From an uncultured Faecalibacterium sp. (GTDB lineage: Bacteria > Bacillota > Clostridia > Oscillospirales > Ruminococcaceae), in assembly GCA_934548045.1 (NCBI GenBank), contig CAKTEM010000007.1:73717-137716 (forward strand): a stretch of 64,000 nt of DNA. The letters are read 5' to 3'. A program made the position numbers and the translations under genes. Shown in pieces: positions 43,051-51,093 of the stretch. Each line of letters starts with the position of its first letter. The first letter of the stretch is position 1. The notes below the pieces were generated by a model. That model was given only the letters and a program-made list of their open reading frames with translations, searched no databases and was not told the origin of the DNA.

Positions 43051-43932
43051 ATGCAGGCAACGATCCAGAACGAATATTTGACCCTGACGGTGGACACCCA
43101 CGGTGCCGAGGCCGTCAGCCTGAAAAACGCGGCAGGCGAGGAGCTGCTCTGGCAGGCAGACCCGGAGGTCTGGAAACGCCACGCGCCCATCCTGTTCCCG
43201 TGGACGGGCAAGCTGCCCGGCGGCACCTTCTCCCACGAGGGTAAGACCTACAAGGGCGGTCAGCACGGCTTCGCCCGGGATGTGGAACACACCCTGCTCA
43301 AGGCCGAGGGTGATACCATCCAGCTGGAACTGCGCCCGGACGACGCGATGAAGGCCGAGCGGTTCCCGTTTGACTTTGTGCTGGTAAGCACCTTCAAGCT
43401 GGACGGCAAGACGGTGCATCATACCCTGACCGTCAAGAACCCCGGCGACACCGAGCTGCGGTTTGGCATCGGCTACCATCCAGCGTTCAACATCCCCTTT
43501 GATGCCAACCACACCACCGAGGATTACGAGTTCCGCTTCGACCAGCCCGAAAGCCCAATGATCCTAGATGCCTATCCGAACGGCCTGCTGACCGGCAAGT
43601 GCCGCTATGTCTGGAAGAACCAGCAGGTCATTCCGCTGACCGATGAGCTGTTCGAGAATGACAGCTTCTGCATGGCCGGCCTGCGCACCAAGACCCTCGG
43701 CATCTACGAGAAGGACACCGGCAAGAGCATCGTCTGCGACGTGGCGGATTATCCCTACTCTCTGATTTGGAGCGCGCCTGCAAAGCCGGTGCGGTTCGTC
43801 TGCATCGAGCCGTGGCAGTCTCTGCCCGGTGCCGAGGTCGACCCTCAGGAGTGGAATGAGCGCGCAGCCGCCGCCTGCCTCAAGCCCGGCGAGGAGTATT
43901 CGACAACTCTCAGTACCACCTTTGAGCGGTAA
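43051..43932 (+). CDS. Aldose 1-epimerase family protein
   Basis: A 293-residue galactose-mutarotase-fold protein. The family landmarks are seen: ILFPWTGKLPGGTF and YKGGQHGFARD near the N-terminus, FGIGYHPAFNIP in the middle and the final CIEPWQSLPG, which resemble the YeaD/LacX group more than GalM itself. It probably interconverts anomers of an imported hexose or hexose phosphate, in keeping with the PTS gene upstream. AAAGGAG precedes the ATG. Confidence 0.88.
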   Translation: MQATIQNEYLTLTVDTHGAEAVSLKNAAGEELLWQADPEVWKRHAPILFPWTGKLPGGTFSHEGKTYKGGQHGFARDVEHTLLKAEGDTIQLELRPDDAMKAERFPFDFVLVSTFKLDGKTVHHTLTVKNPGDTELRFGIGYHPAFNIPFDANHTTEDYEFRFDQPESPMILDAYPNGLLTGKCRYVWKNQQVIPLTDELFENDSFCMAGLRTKTLGIYEKDTGKSIVCDVADYPYSLIWSAPAKPVRFVCIEPWQSLPGAEVDPQEWNERAAAACLKPGEEYSTTLSTTFER

Positions 43933-43943
43933 AAAAGCCTCCC

Positions 43944-43972
43944 TTGACATTTTTCAGGGGAGACTCTATAAT
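43944..43972 (+). promoter_or_regulatory. Consensus promoter of a short plus-strand RNA
   Basis: TTGACA (43944-43949), 17 bases, TATAAT (43967-43972). It starts 11 bases after the epimerase stop and faces a terminator ~60 bases downstream of the predicted start. Confidence 0.88.
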
Positions 43973-43978
43973 AAGTTA

Positions 43979-44078
43979 TAGAAAAGGTGCTGTCCTGCAA
44001 TGGGTCAGTTCCCGTACCCTATGCAATCAAAAAGATTGACCGCACGAGTTTCCGAGGCTGGGCGGTCAATCTTTTTTG
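43979..44078 (+). ncRNA. Candidate antitoxin RNA (~100 nt) convergent to the toxin-like gene
   Basis: A perfect promoter and a terminator at 44031-44077 define a ~100-nt transcript with no credible ORF. Its 3' end overlaps, in antisense, the end of the 39-residue peptide gene. Its 5' part (43984-44019) closely resembles the leader of the opposing transcript (44286-44327 on the minus strand): both read AAGGTGCTG, then CCTGCAAT, GGTCA and TCCCGTACCC. The layout resembles type I loci such as par/fst and txpA/RatA. Confidence 0.65.
44031..44077. terminator. Bidirectional terminator shared by the two convergent RNAs
   Basis: AAAGATTGACCGC and GCGGTCAATCTTT pair perfectly; T-runs follow on both strands. 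The toxin stop codon (TGA, 44066-44068 on the minus strand) lies inside the stem. Confidence 0.88.
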
Positions 44079-44185
44079 TTATGCTTCTCATCAATGTACT
44101 GCATGATCTTCAACGTGATGTCGACGGCCTCGTAGATCACAGTGAACACGAGCGTCAGCAACGCCAGAACTTCCAGCAGAGTCAT
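44066..44185 (-). CDS. Small hydrophobic peptide, holin-like type I toxin candidate (39 residues)
   Basis: The frame starts MTLLEVLALLTLVFTVIYE and ends in a charged tail DEKHNKKD. The MTxxExLxLL start, one hydrophobic stretch and a basic/acidic end match the small holin-like toxin peptides of Firmicutes. A G-rich ribosome site (AGGGGGG) lies 8 bases upstream. The transcript starts ~160 bases upstream from a TTGCCA-17-TATAAT promoter and begins with a strong TACCGCCC/GGGCGGTA hairpin, a usual trait of type I toxin mRNAs. Confidence 0.68.
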   Translation of the reverse strand: MTLLEVLALLTLVFTVIYEAVDITLKIMQYIDEKHNKKD

Positions 44186-44354
44186 CGTGCATCCCCCCCT
44201 CGCCTTCCGGCACCGGGAAGATTCGCTTTTCAAAAAAGTCCTTTTCCCCGGTATACCGGTTCATTCCGTGGAATGGTTTGGTATCTGGGTACGGGAGCAT
44301 GACCACCTGTATTGCAGGCAGCACCTTACCGCCCTTTATCCGGGCGGTATTTTT

Positions 44355-44383
44355 ATTATAACATCGTTTGTACCGCTTGGCAA
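44355..44383 (-). promoter_or_regulatory. Promoter of the toxin-like peptide mRNA
   Basis: On the minus strand TTGCCA (44378-44383), 17 bases, TATAAT (44355-44360). The predicted 5' end folds into an 8-bp hairpin (44328-44350). Confidence 0.82.
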
Positions 44384-44407
44384 TCGCGCTTTTTTGCGGC
44401 TTTCCTC

Positions 44408-44448
44408 TTGACAGCTCTGTATCTACTGTGTATACTGTACATGTACAG
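44408..44448 (+). promoter_or_regulatory. Promoter and palindromic operator of the gntR-ABC operon
   Basis: TTGACA (44408-44413), 17 bases, TATACT (44431-44436). The perfect 14-bp palindrome CTGTACATGTACAG (44435-44448) overlaps the -10 and start point, an ideal site for autorepression by the GntR protein. Confidence 0.85.
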
Positions 44449-44478
44449 ACTGTGCAGCGTATCACAAGGAGACTTGTT

Positions 44479-44850
44479 ATGAATCTGTTTATCGACAACA
44501 AAAGCGGCGCGCCCATCTATGAGCAGCTCTATGACCAGATCAAGAGCCAGATATTGAGCGGCGCGCTCCAGACCGACGAGGCGTTGCCCTCCATCCGGGG
44601 GCTGGCGAGAGACCTGCGAATCAGCGTCATCACCACCAAGCGCGCCTACGACGAGCTGGAAAAAGAGGGATTTTTATACGCAATACCAGCAAAAGGGTTT
44701 TTCGTGGCGGCAAAAAACACCGAGCTGCTGCGCGAAGAGAACCTGAAAAACATCGAGAGCCATCTCACCGAGGCTGTCCACCTTGCGGCCTCCTGTGGGC
44801 TGGACAAAGAGCAGCTGGCCGAAATGCTCGACCTGTTATGGGAGGATTGA
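44479..44850 (+). CDS. GntR-family regulator, YtrA subfamily
   Basis: A 123-residue repressor. The N-terminal winged helix (PIYEQLYDQIKSQILSGAL, LPSIRGLARDLRISVITTKRAYDELEKEGF) is followed by only ~45 residues, the short dimerisation region typical of YtrA. The ATG at 44479 has AAGGAG 7 bases upstream. It is first in an operon with an ABC ATPase and an ABC-2 type permease, as in ytrABC-type envelope-stress operons. A 14-bp palindrome at its promoter is the likely operator. Confidence 0.92.
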   Translation: MNLFIDNKSGAPIYEQLYDQIKSQILSGALQTDEALPSIRGLARDLRISVITTKRAYDELEKEGFLYAIPAKGFFVAAKNTELLREENLKNIESHLTEAVHLAASCGLDKEQLAEMLDLLWED

Positions 44851-44854
44851 TTTC

Positions 44855-45706
44855 ATGAACGCATTGGAAATTCGCGGCCTGACAAAACACTATAAGGGTT
44901 TCACTCTTGGGCCGCTGGACCTGACGGTTCCCGGCGGAACAATCTGCGGTCTGGTGGGCGAGAATGGCGCAGGCAAAAGCACCACGATGAAGCTTATCCT
45001 CGGCGTCTGCGAGGCTGACAGCGGCAGTGTGACCGTCCTCAGCAGGGATAATCACGCGGAGGCCTTCATCCGGACAAAAGCGGATTTAGGCGTTGTGCTG
45101 GACGACCCGGGGATTCCGCAGTGCCTGACCGCTCTGCAGGTCGGAAAAATCATGGCTGGCATCTATCCGAACTGGGATGCGGATGCTTATGCGGAATTAT
45201 GCCGCAAATTTGCACTGCCGACGAATAAAAAGTTCAAGGACTATTCTCGTGGCATGAAGATGAAGCAGGGGCTGGCCGTTGCGCTGGCCCACCACCCGAA
45301 GCTTCTCCTTCTGGACGAAGCGACCAGCGGCCTTGACCCGGTGGTGCGCGATGAACTTATTGACATGCTGCTGGATTTTGCCCGGGATGAAGACCATGCC
45401 GTGCTGGTTTCATCGCATATCGTCAGCGACTTGGAAAAGCTCTGCGACACCATCGCCTTTCTGCATAAGGGAAAGTTGCTGCTCTGCGAGGACAAGGACG
45501 CACTGCGTGACGAATACGCGCTCTGGCATGGCACGGCGGAACAGCTGGCAGAGCTGGACGATTCGGCCATCCTGAGCCGCCGGACGACCCCCTACGGTGC
45601 CGAGGCACTTGTCCGTCGTGATGGCGTTCCGGCTGGCAGTCCGCTGACGCCGGTGAGCATCGAGGAACTGTTCGTTCAGATGGTGAAAGGAGAGACGCGC
45701 GCATGA
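44855..45706 (+). CDS. ABC transporter ATP-binding protein (YtrB-like)
   Basis: A 283-residue ATPase starting at the ATG at 44855 (GGAGGA 8 bases upstream), with Walker A GENGAGKST, signature YSRGMKMKQGLAVALA, Walker B LLLLDEATSGLDP and the switch histidine in VSSH. The C-terminal ~70 residues are the regulatory extension common in drug or lantibiotic-type ABC-2 exporters. It starts 4 bases after the GntR stop and overlaps the permease gene by 4 bases. Confidence 0.93.
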   Translation: MNALEIRGLTKHYKGFTLGPLDLTVPGGTICGLVGENGAGKSTTMKLILGVCEADSGSVTVLSRDNHAEAFIRTKADLGVVLDDPGIPQCLTALQVGKIMAGIYPNWDADAYAELCRKFALPTNKKFKDYSRGMKMKQGLAVALAHHPKLLLLDEATSGLDPVVRDELIDMLLDFARDEDHAVLVSSHIVSDLEKLCDTIAFLHKGKLLLCEDKDALRDEYALWHGTAEQLAELDDSAILSRRTTPYGAEALVRRDGVPAGSPLTPVSIEELFVQMVKGETRA

Positions 45707-46338
45707 AAGGCTTATTGTTAAAGGAATGGTATCAGTTGGTCGCACAGGGAAAGTTCATCCTGCTGTCGGCGGTCATCATGTTTGGAGCGTCGGCCGTCAC
45801 GCTGGCAAATGGCAAGGGGCTTCCGGGATTTCTGGTCTACGCCTGCTTCCTGCTGGGAATTTTCCCTATGACATTATTCACTTATGACGAACTCGCAGGC
45901 TGGGTGGAGTACAGCTACGCCTTCCCGGTCAGCAAGGCGCAGCTGACCGGTGTGAAGTACCTGCTCGGCCTGCTCTGCACGGCAGTCGGTACGCTTTGCA
46001 CTGCGGTGGTCTTAGCCATTTGGGGCGGCGGACTTGACCGCAATTACACCACCCTGCTCCTTGTCGAGTCGGTCTGCGCACCTCTTCTCGCGAACGCCGG
46101 GCTGCTGCTCCTGAGCTTCCGGTTCGGCTCGACCAAGGCGCGCTATCTCTACTTTGTCATCGTGGCACTGTTCGCCGGACTGCTGGGCTTTGGTGTTTCC
46201 AGCGACGACGAGCTGGGCCATGCGATGGCGGAGGCTCCGCTGCCTGCCCTGCTGGGCGTCGTCGTCCTCAGCCTCGTGTTGTACGCCGCTTCGTGGAAGC
46301 TCTCGACGGTGTGGTATGGGAAGTCCAGAGATATCTGA
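45703..46338 (+). CDS. ABC-2 type membrane permease
   Basis: A 211-residue protein with about six hydrophobic spans (from ~20 to 200), encoded immediately after its ATPase with an ATGA overlap. It belongs to the ABC-2 class of small permeases paired with YtrB-like ATPases. The substrate is unknown; antimicrobial peptide or cell-wall stress relief is the usual role of GntR-YtrA operons. Confidence 0.87.
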   Translation: MKGLLLKEWYQLVAQGKFILLSAVIMFGASAVTLANGKGLPGFLVYACFLLGIFPMTLFTYDELAGWVEYSYAFPVSKAQLTGVKYLLGLLCTAVGTLCTAVVLAIWGGGLDRNYTTLLLVESVCAPLLANAGLLLLSFRFGSTKARYLYFVIVALFAGLLGFGVSSDDELGHAMAEAPLPALLGVVVLSLVLYAASWKLSTVWYGKSRDI

Positions 46339-46379
46339 ACGCAAAATAAAAAGTCTCTCTTGAGGTCAGTACAGCCGTC

Positions 46380-46408
46380 TTGAAGAAATCATCGTTCTAT
46401 GGTAAAAT
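46380..46408 (+). promoter_or_regulatory. Promoter-like sequence ahead of transposase relic
   Basis: TTGAAG (46380-46385), 17 bases, TAAAAT (46403-46408). The relic frame begins ~35 bases later, so it may be the original gene's promoter kept after an internal deletion. Confidence 0.4.
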
Positions 46409-46443
46409 AAAATTGCAAAGAGCATTGATAAACCGGATCTGGT

Positions 46444-46632
46444 GCTGACGACCTGCGAAATGAGAGCTATGCTGAGGGCATAGAAGATGGAATCGAACAG
46501 GGCAAGCTTGAGCAGGCCAAAGTGATGGCAATGAAGCTCTGGCTGAAAGGTGAGCCGGTCGAAGAAATCGCCGACTTGGTCGGGTTCAGTGTGTCAACTG
46601 TTGAAAAATGGCTCACCCCGAAAACTGCATGA
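46444..46632 (+). pseudogene. C-terminal remnant of a PD-(D/E)XK nuclease-family transposase (Rpn-like)
   Basis: The open frame reads RNESYAEGIEDGIEQGKLEQ and then AMKLWLKGEPVEEIADLVGFS..TVEKWL before the stop. This glutamate/glutamine-rich helix followed by a small helix-turn-helix is the standard C-terminus of Rpn/PDDEXK_2 transposase-like proteins. The ~200-residue nuclease domain is missing and stop codons lie upstream in frame. Its old terminator is intact at 46649-46680. Confidence 0.78.
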
Positions 46633-46648
46633 CCTCGCATTTTGATGG

Positions 46649-46680
46649 CCGTCCGGCAAAAAGCTGGACGGTTTTTTATT
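46649..46680 (+). terminator. Terminator after the transposase relic
   Basis: CCGTCCGGC and GCTGGACGG pair around AAAAA (one mismatch), followed by TTTTTT. Confidence 0.82.
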
Positions 46681-46929
46681 TGGTTGACCTGTCCTCTCAC
46701 AACGCACACTGTCCTTTCGATTTTACTTTATCCATGAACAATTTGTGACTTTTCATAGATGCGGAGAATAAATATTCAATAGTCCATGCATGAAAATTTC
46801 ACAACTTCATTGACGCAAAGTGCTGCTTCTGTTAAGCTATATTCTGTTACTTCGCCAGCTTGTGGGCTGGCAGAGGGGCAGGATATTGGACATCTGCCGC
46901 AAGGCGGACGTTAAGAGAGGAGCAACACA

Positions 46930-49900
46930 ATGCAAAAACATTCATCCGTATTCATTACGAGAGCATGTTCTCTGGTCGTGACGCTTGCACTGATGCTGTC
47001 GGTGGTCATCATCCCGGCATCGGCTGTCAACGCCAGCGCAAAGGACATGAACCCGACCGACGATCCGCTGCTGGGTACTCAGTTCGCGGTGGACGCTGTC
47101 ATTCCGCTGGTCTCCACCGGTGACGGCAAGGACATCTCCCTGACCGTTCCGGTGCAGGGTGTCGACAAGGACGCTCTGGAGGCTGCTGTCGCGGCCGGTC
47201 AGGTCAGCGTCGCCCTCAACCGTGACGAGACCCGTCCGTATGTCAATGAGGAAATCTATCCCAACCAGTACGACGGCGGCGCGCTCGACGACTGGAAGAC
47301 CCAGAAGGCCGATGAGAATGAGTTCACCGACCTGCAGCTCTCCGTGACAGAGGCCGACGGTGCAGTTGTCCTGAACGTGTCCTTCCACGTCAACAACTAC
47401 TTCTATAACACCAACCGCTCCACCGGTGAGGTCACAAGCAGCGATTACAGCGTTCCTCATGTCGCTGGCGGCTACTACCTCGACCTGTGCGGCTACTTCA
47501 ACCTGACTGCTCAGCTGGATGGCAACACCATCGGCACCGCTCCGGTCAAGGTCGCTCCGTATGAGAACTTCAGCACCATGTGGGAGATCTACAAGGAGCT
47601 GGACGACATCGTTGCCAACGGCACTGCAAACGGCCTGTACGTCGAGAAGTTCTCGATGGGCCAGTCCACCGCAGGCCGTGACATGCCTTACCTCATCGTG
47701 GCTGACTCCAAGTCCAGCGTCGACAACTGGCTGGCTCTGACCGAGAAGGCCGAGACCGACCCGGACACGGTTCTGGAGCAGATCGCAAACGGTGAGCTGA
47801 ACGACGTCCGCGTTCCCGTTCTGTACTCCAATATCCACCCCAACGAAGTCTCCGCTACCGATGGCGTTCTGGACTTCGCAAAGATGATCACCTCCGAGAA
47901 GAGCATCTCCTACAACACCCTGACCGGTTTCACCGCTGAGGGTGAGGCAGAACTGGCCAAGGAGATGGGTCCTGTCGGTGAGGCTGGCAGCGTTGCTGTT
48001 CCCGACCTCGTCAAGGACAAGGCAAGCTATCTGGGCTATCTGACCGTCGATAACAACGGTCTGTCCGGCAAGGTCGACCTCGAGAAGTACTATACTGTCG
48101 AGAACAAGACCATCAACGTCAAGGACGAGCTGCTGAAGGACGTCTTCTTCATTCTGGCTCCTGAAGAGAATGTCGACGGCCGTACCTACCTGACCCGTCA
48201 CTCCACCAACGGTTACGACCTGAACCGTGACAACTCCTTCCAGACCACCTCCGAGACTGCCAACATGCAGAAGCTCATTGGCACCTTCAACCCGGTGTCC
48301 TTCGTCGAGTTCCACGGCCGCATCAAGGCGTTCCAGTGCGAGCCCTGCGATCCTCCGCACGAGCCGAACTTCGAGTATGACCAGCTGGCAAACAACCTCA
48401 TCGGCGGCGGTGAGGCTCTGGGCATCGGCGCAGTTGCCAACAACTCCGATTACAACTCCTACGTCATCCCTCAGCGTGACTACCTGAGCTACACCGGCGA
48501 GGGCGAGAACACCTACTGGGAAGACCCGTGGGATGATATGTCCACCAGCTATACTCCGCAGTTCGCAATGCTGCAGGGTACTGTCGCTTACACCGTCGAG
48601 CTGCCTGCTTACTGCAACGAGACCGCTCAGGCTGTCCAGTATGGCTGCCTGAACCAGTCCAACTACATCGCAGAGCAGAAGCTCTCCTACCTGCAATCTC
48701 AGGTCACCATCTTCCAGCGTGGTGTCCACAACCTGAACTCCGATGCCTTCGAGCTGGTCGGCCAGTGGCTCTGCGACCAGAACGACGTTGAGGGTGCTGA
48801 GATGGATATCTTCCGCCCCGAGTACACCGGCGAAGGCCAGAACGGCAACTTCTATCCCGAGTGCTACATCATCCCGATGGATGGTGAGAACCAGACCAAC
48901 CTCGAGGCCGCCGGTGCCATGATGACCTGGCTGACCCGTAACGATGTCAAGGTTCAGGTCACCACCAAGTCCTTCGAGTACAACGGTGTCACCTATCCGG
49001 TCGGCACCATGATCGTTCCCATGTATCAGGCAAAGCGCAGCGTCGCCAACGGCGCACTGTACGACGGCACCCTCATCAACAACTGGACTGTCCTGTACTC
49101 TGAGGGTATCACCAGCTTCAACGAGACCCGTGGCTTTGACATGGTGACCGTTGCCGAGCCTGCTGCTTACGAGACCATCTCCGCTGTCTGCGGCAAGGCC
49201 ATGGACTACGAGGCTGCTGCCAACTACGTCGCAAAGAACGTCAAGACCGTCTTCACCGGTATCTCCGGCGCAGACGTCATCATCTCCAACGCATCCGAGG
49301 CTTCCACCTCCGCTGTCAACGCTCTGCTCAAGGCAGGTAAGACCGTCGGTATGGTGACCGAGGGCGAGTACAAGGGCGACTTCATCTGCTCTTACAAGGA
49401 CTTCCTGACCGTCAAAGACCAGTATGTTCTGACCGCTACCGGTGTTTCCGGCACTGTCAATGCACAGGTCATTTCCAAGTCTCCCACGGTCTACATCCCG
49501 GGCGAGGCAAAGGAGAACACCTCCGGCTTCCGTTACTCCAATCAGGTCAGCAGCGTTGCAAACTGGAACTATGACCAGGCTGCTATGAAGCTGATGAACT
49601 TCGACACCACCAGCAATGTCTCCGAGGCTGACGCCGTTGCCGGTGCATCCGCACTGGATGCAGACGCAAAGACCGCTGTCCAGAACGGCCTGCCCTACAT
49701 CGGCTACGGTTCTCGTGCAACCGTCGATGTCGTTCCGGGCGCAAAGCGCACTACGCTGAGCGGCGCAATGGACTGCCTGACTCCGGTCGTCTACCCGAAC
49801 GAGAGTCTCGTTAATGCAAGCTACATCGCTGACAACGACGGCATCCTCTACGGCTACGGTCTGGGCTACTTCTCCGCTCTGCCGGAGAGCGCAACGGTTC

Positions 49901-50223
49901 TGGTCCAGAGCGACCCGACCCGTACCCCGACCGAGGGCTTCATCCCGACCAACACCGCAGAGCGTGCAGCAGCGTTTGAAGCATACTGCAATGGCGGTGT
50001 GCAGGGCTTTGCTTACACCGAGGACGGCATGGACGTTGTCCTGTTCGCAAACTCCCTGACCAATAAGGTCCAGCAGCGTGACGAGTACGCTTACATCAGC
50101 AACTTCCTGTTCAGCACTGTCCTGAGCGAGGATGCTTACACCACCGCAAACACCCACCCTGCCGAAGCCTATGTCCGCGGCATCATCGCCGATGTCGCTC
50201 ACTGGGCAAGCAGCATCGCATAA
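46930..50223 (+). CDS. Secreted M14 zinc carboxypeptidase-like protein, 1097 residues
   Basis: A signal peptide (1-~35, ending PASAVNASA) opens the protein. An ~120-residue N-terminal region precedes the M14 domain (~210-640). The metal ligands and neighbours are recognisable: SNIHPNEVSATDG (His and Glu), NGYDLNRDNSF with the Arg that binds substrate, and FVEFHGR (second His). A long C-terminal part (~640-1097) has mixed alpha/beta look and no named domain, wall anchor or repeat. The size is far above ordinary carboxypeptidases (~300-400). It probably trims peptides or cell-wall peptides outside the cell. Monocistronic; GAGGAG before the ATG. Confidence 0.88.
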   Translation: MQKHSSVFITRACSLVVTLALMLSVVIIPASAVNASAKDMNPTDDPLLGTQFAVDAVIPLVSTGDGKDISLTVPVQGVDKDALEAAVAAGQVSVALNRDETRPYVNEEIYPNQYDGGALDDWKTQKADENEFTDLQLSVTEADGAVVLNVSFHVNNYFYNTNRSTGEVTSSDYSVPHVAGGYYLDLCGYFNLTAQLDGNTIGTAPVKVAPYENFSTMWEIYKELDDIVANGTANGLYVEKFSMGQSTAGRDMPYLIVADSKSSVDNWLALTEKAETDPDTVLEQIANGELNDVRVPVLYSNIHPNEVSATDGVLDFAKMITSEKSISYNTLTGFTAEGEAELAKEMGPVGEAGSVAVPDLVKDKASYLGYLTVDNNGLSGKVDLEKYYTVENKTINVKDELLKDVFFILAPEENVDGRTYLTRHSTNGYDLNRDNSFQTTSETANMQKLIGTFNPVSFVEFHGRIKAFQCEPCDPPHEPNFEYDQLANNLIGGGEALGIGAVANNSDYNSYVIPQRDYLSYTGEGENTYWEDPWDDMSTSYTPQFAMLQGTVAYTVELPAYCNETAQAVQYGCLNQSNYIAEQKLSYLQSQVTIFQRGVHNLNSDAFELVGQWLCDQNDVEGAEMDIFRPEYTGEGQNGNFYPECYIIPMDGENQTNLEAAGAMMTWLTRNDVKVQVTTKSFEYNGVTYPVGTMIVPMYQAKRSVANGALYDGTLINNWTVLYSEGITSFNETRGFDMVTVAEPAAYETISAVCGKAMDYEAAANYVAKNVKTVFTGISGADVIISNASEASTSAVNALLKAGKTVGMVTEGEYKGDFICSYKDFLTVKDQYVLTATGVSGTVNAQVISKSPTVYIPGEAKENTSGFRYSNQVSSVANWNYDQAAMKLMNFDTTSNVSEADAVAGASALDADAKTAVQNGLPYIGYGSRATVDVVPGAKRTTLSGAMDCLTPVVYPNESLVNASYIADNDGILYGYGLGYFSALPESATVLVQSDPTRTPTEGFIPTNTAERAAAFEAYCNGGVQGFAYTEDGMDVVLFANSLTNKVQQRDEYAYISNFLFSTVLSEDAYTTANTHPAEAYVRGIIADVAHWASSIA

Positions 50224-50242
50224 CCCGAACTTCATAACCGCA

Positions 50243-50282
50243 TAAGAAACGACCGCCTGACGAACATCAGGCGGTCGTTTTT
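50243..50282 (+). terminator. Terminator of the M14 peptidase gene
   Basis: AAACGACCGCCTGA and TCAGGCGGTCGTTT pair perfectly around a 6-base loop, followed by TTT. Confidence 0.9.
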
Positions 50283-50310
50283 GCGGATGCTGGCACCAAA
50301 TTATGAATAA

Positions 50311-50356
50311 ACAACACGGCTGCTGCATGGTACGCACCACACAGCAGCCGTGTTTG
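50311..50356 (-). terminator. Hairpin downstream of the minus-strand lipoprotein gene
   Basis: AACACGGCTGCTG and CAGCAGCCGTGTT pair perfectly with a ~16-base loop; T-rich on the minus strand. Confidence 0.75.
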
Positions 50357-50397
50357 TTATCTGCTATTCTTAAAAATCAAATCTTATTTCTAAACCC

Positions 50398-50955
50398 TTA
50401 CTTCGCCAGTGCAGCCTTGATATTTGCCAGCACAGTATCGCTATCCTCACAGCAGACCATAATGACCTCGCCGGTGGGGGCGGTCTCGACCTTGGCGGCC
50501 TTGGCGATCTGGTACTGGTCTTCGAGGTAGTGTTCCATCGTCTGCTGCTGGCTGAGGACATAGTTGTTCAGGGCGTCCACGACCTCCTGCGTCTTGCCGT
50601 CAGCAGGCTTGACGATGGCGATGCCGTAGCTCTGGGTCATCATGGCGGAGACAGACGCCGCAAAATCGGTGTAGCTGCCCTCTTCCAGACCCAGCAGGGG
50701 GAGCATCATGTTCCCGACCTCGTCATTCAGCTGGTCGGCGTCGTAGTCCTTGCTGTAACCGTACTGGGCGGTGAATTTGCCATCCTCGCCCTTGGTGAAG
50801 ATCATATTGTATTCGTTGTCGTCGGCGTTCCGGGCATCGTGAAGGATCTGGGTGTAGTCCTTCGGGGTGGCGGAAGCGGCAGGCTTGCCGGAGCAGCCCA
50901 CGAGGGCAAACAGAGCCAGACCGGCCAGCAGGGTGGCGAGAAAACGTTTCATCAT
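50398..50955 (-). CDS. Small lipoprotein, DUF4358-like
   Basis: A 185-residue protein starting at the ATG pair at 50955 (AAGGAACC upstream). The signal peptide ends in the lipobox LVGCSG. The mature part has the pattern of DUF4358 lipoproteins of Clostridia: YGIAIVKPADGKTQEVVDALNNYV followed by a final VMVCCEDSDTVLANIKAAL. The role of this family is not known to me. It has its own hairpin terminator and no close partner; the next minus-strand gene upstream is the Lrp regulator, which ends 139 bases before it. Confidence 0.82.
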   Translation of the reverse strand: MMKRFLATLLAGLALFALVGCSGKPAASATPKDYTQILHDARNADDNEYNMIFTKGEDGKFTAQYGYSKDYDADQLNDEVGNMMLPLLGLEEGSYTDFAASVSAMMTQSYGIAIVKPADGKTQEVVDALNNYVLSQQQTMEHYLEDQYQIAKAAKVETAPTGEVIMVCCEDSDTVLANIKAALAK

Positions 50956-51093
50956 AGTGGTTCCTTTCGTTCCTGTCATTCGTGTAAAATTCCTTCTCTG
51001 CCGCTAGTATCTGCGATTTTGCGGCTTCTATACAAGATACGAATCACGGGGGCGGAAGATTGCAGGCTGTTTGTAACGCTTCTGTGAACAGAG

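Noticed and set aside
44091..44516. 141-codon minus-strand frame covering the toxin leader
   Set aside because: It runs through the gntR promoter and the toxin promoter and is out of frame with the well-supported 39-residue peptide.
46942..50340. 1132-codon minus-strand frame opposite the M14 peptidase
   Set aside because: Shadow of strongly biased codons in the real gene; the translation is Val/Gly/Asp-rich without domains.
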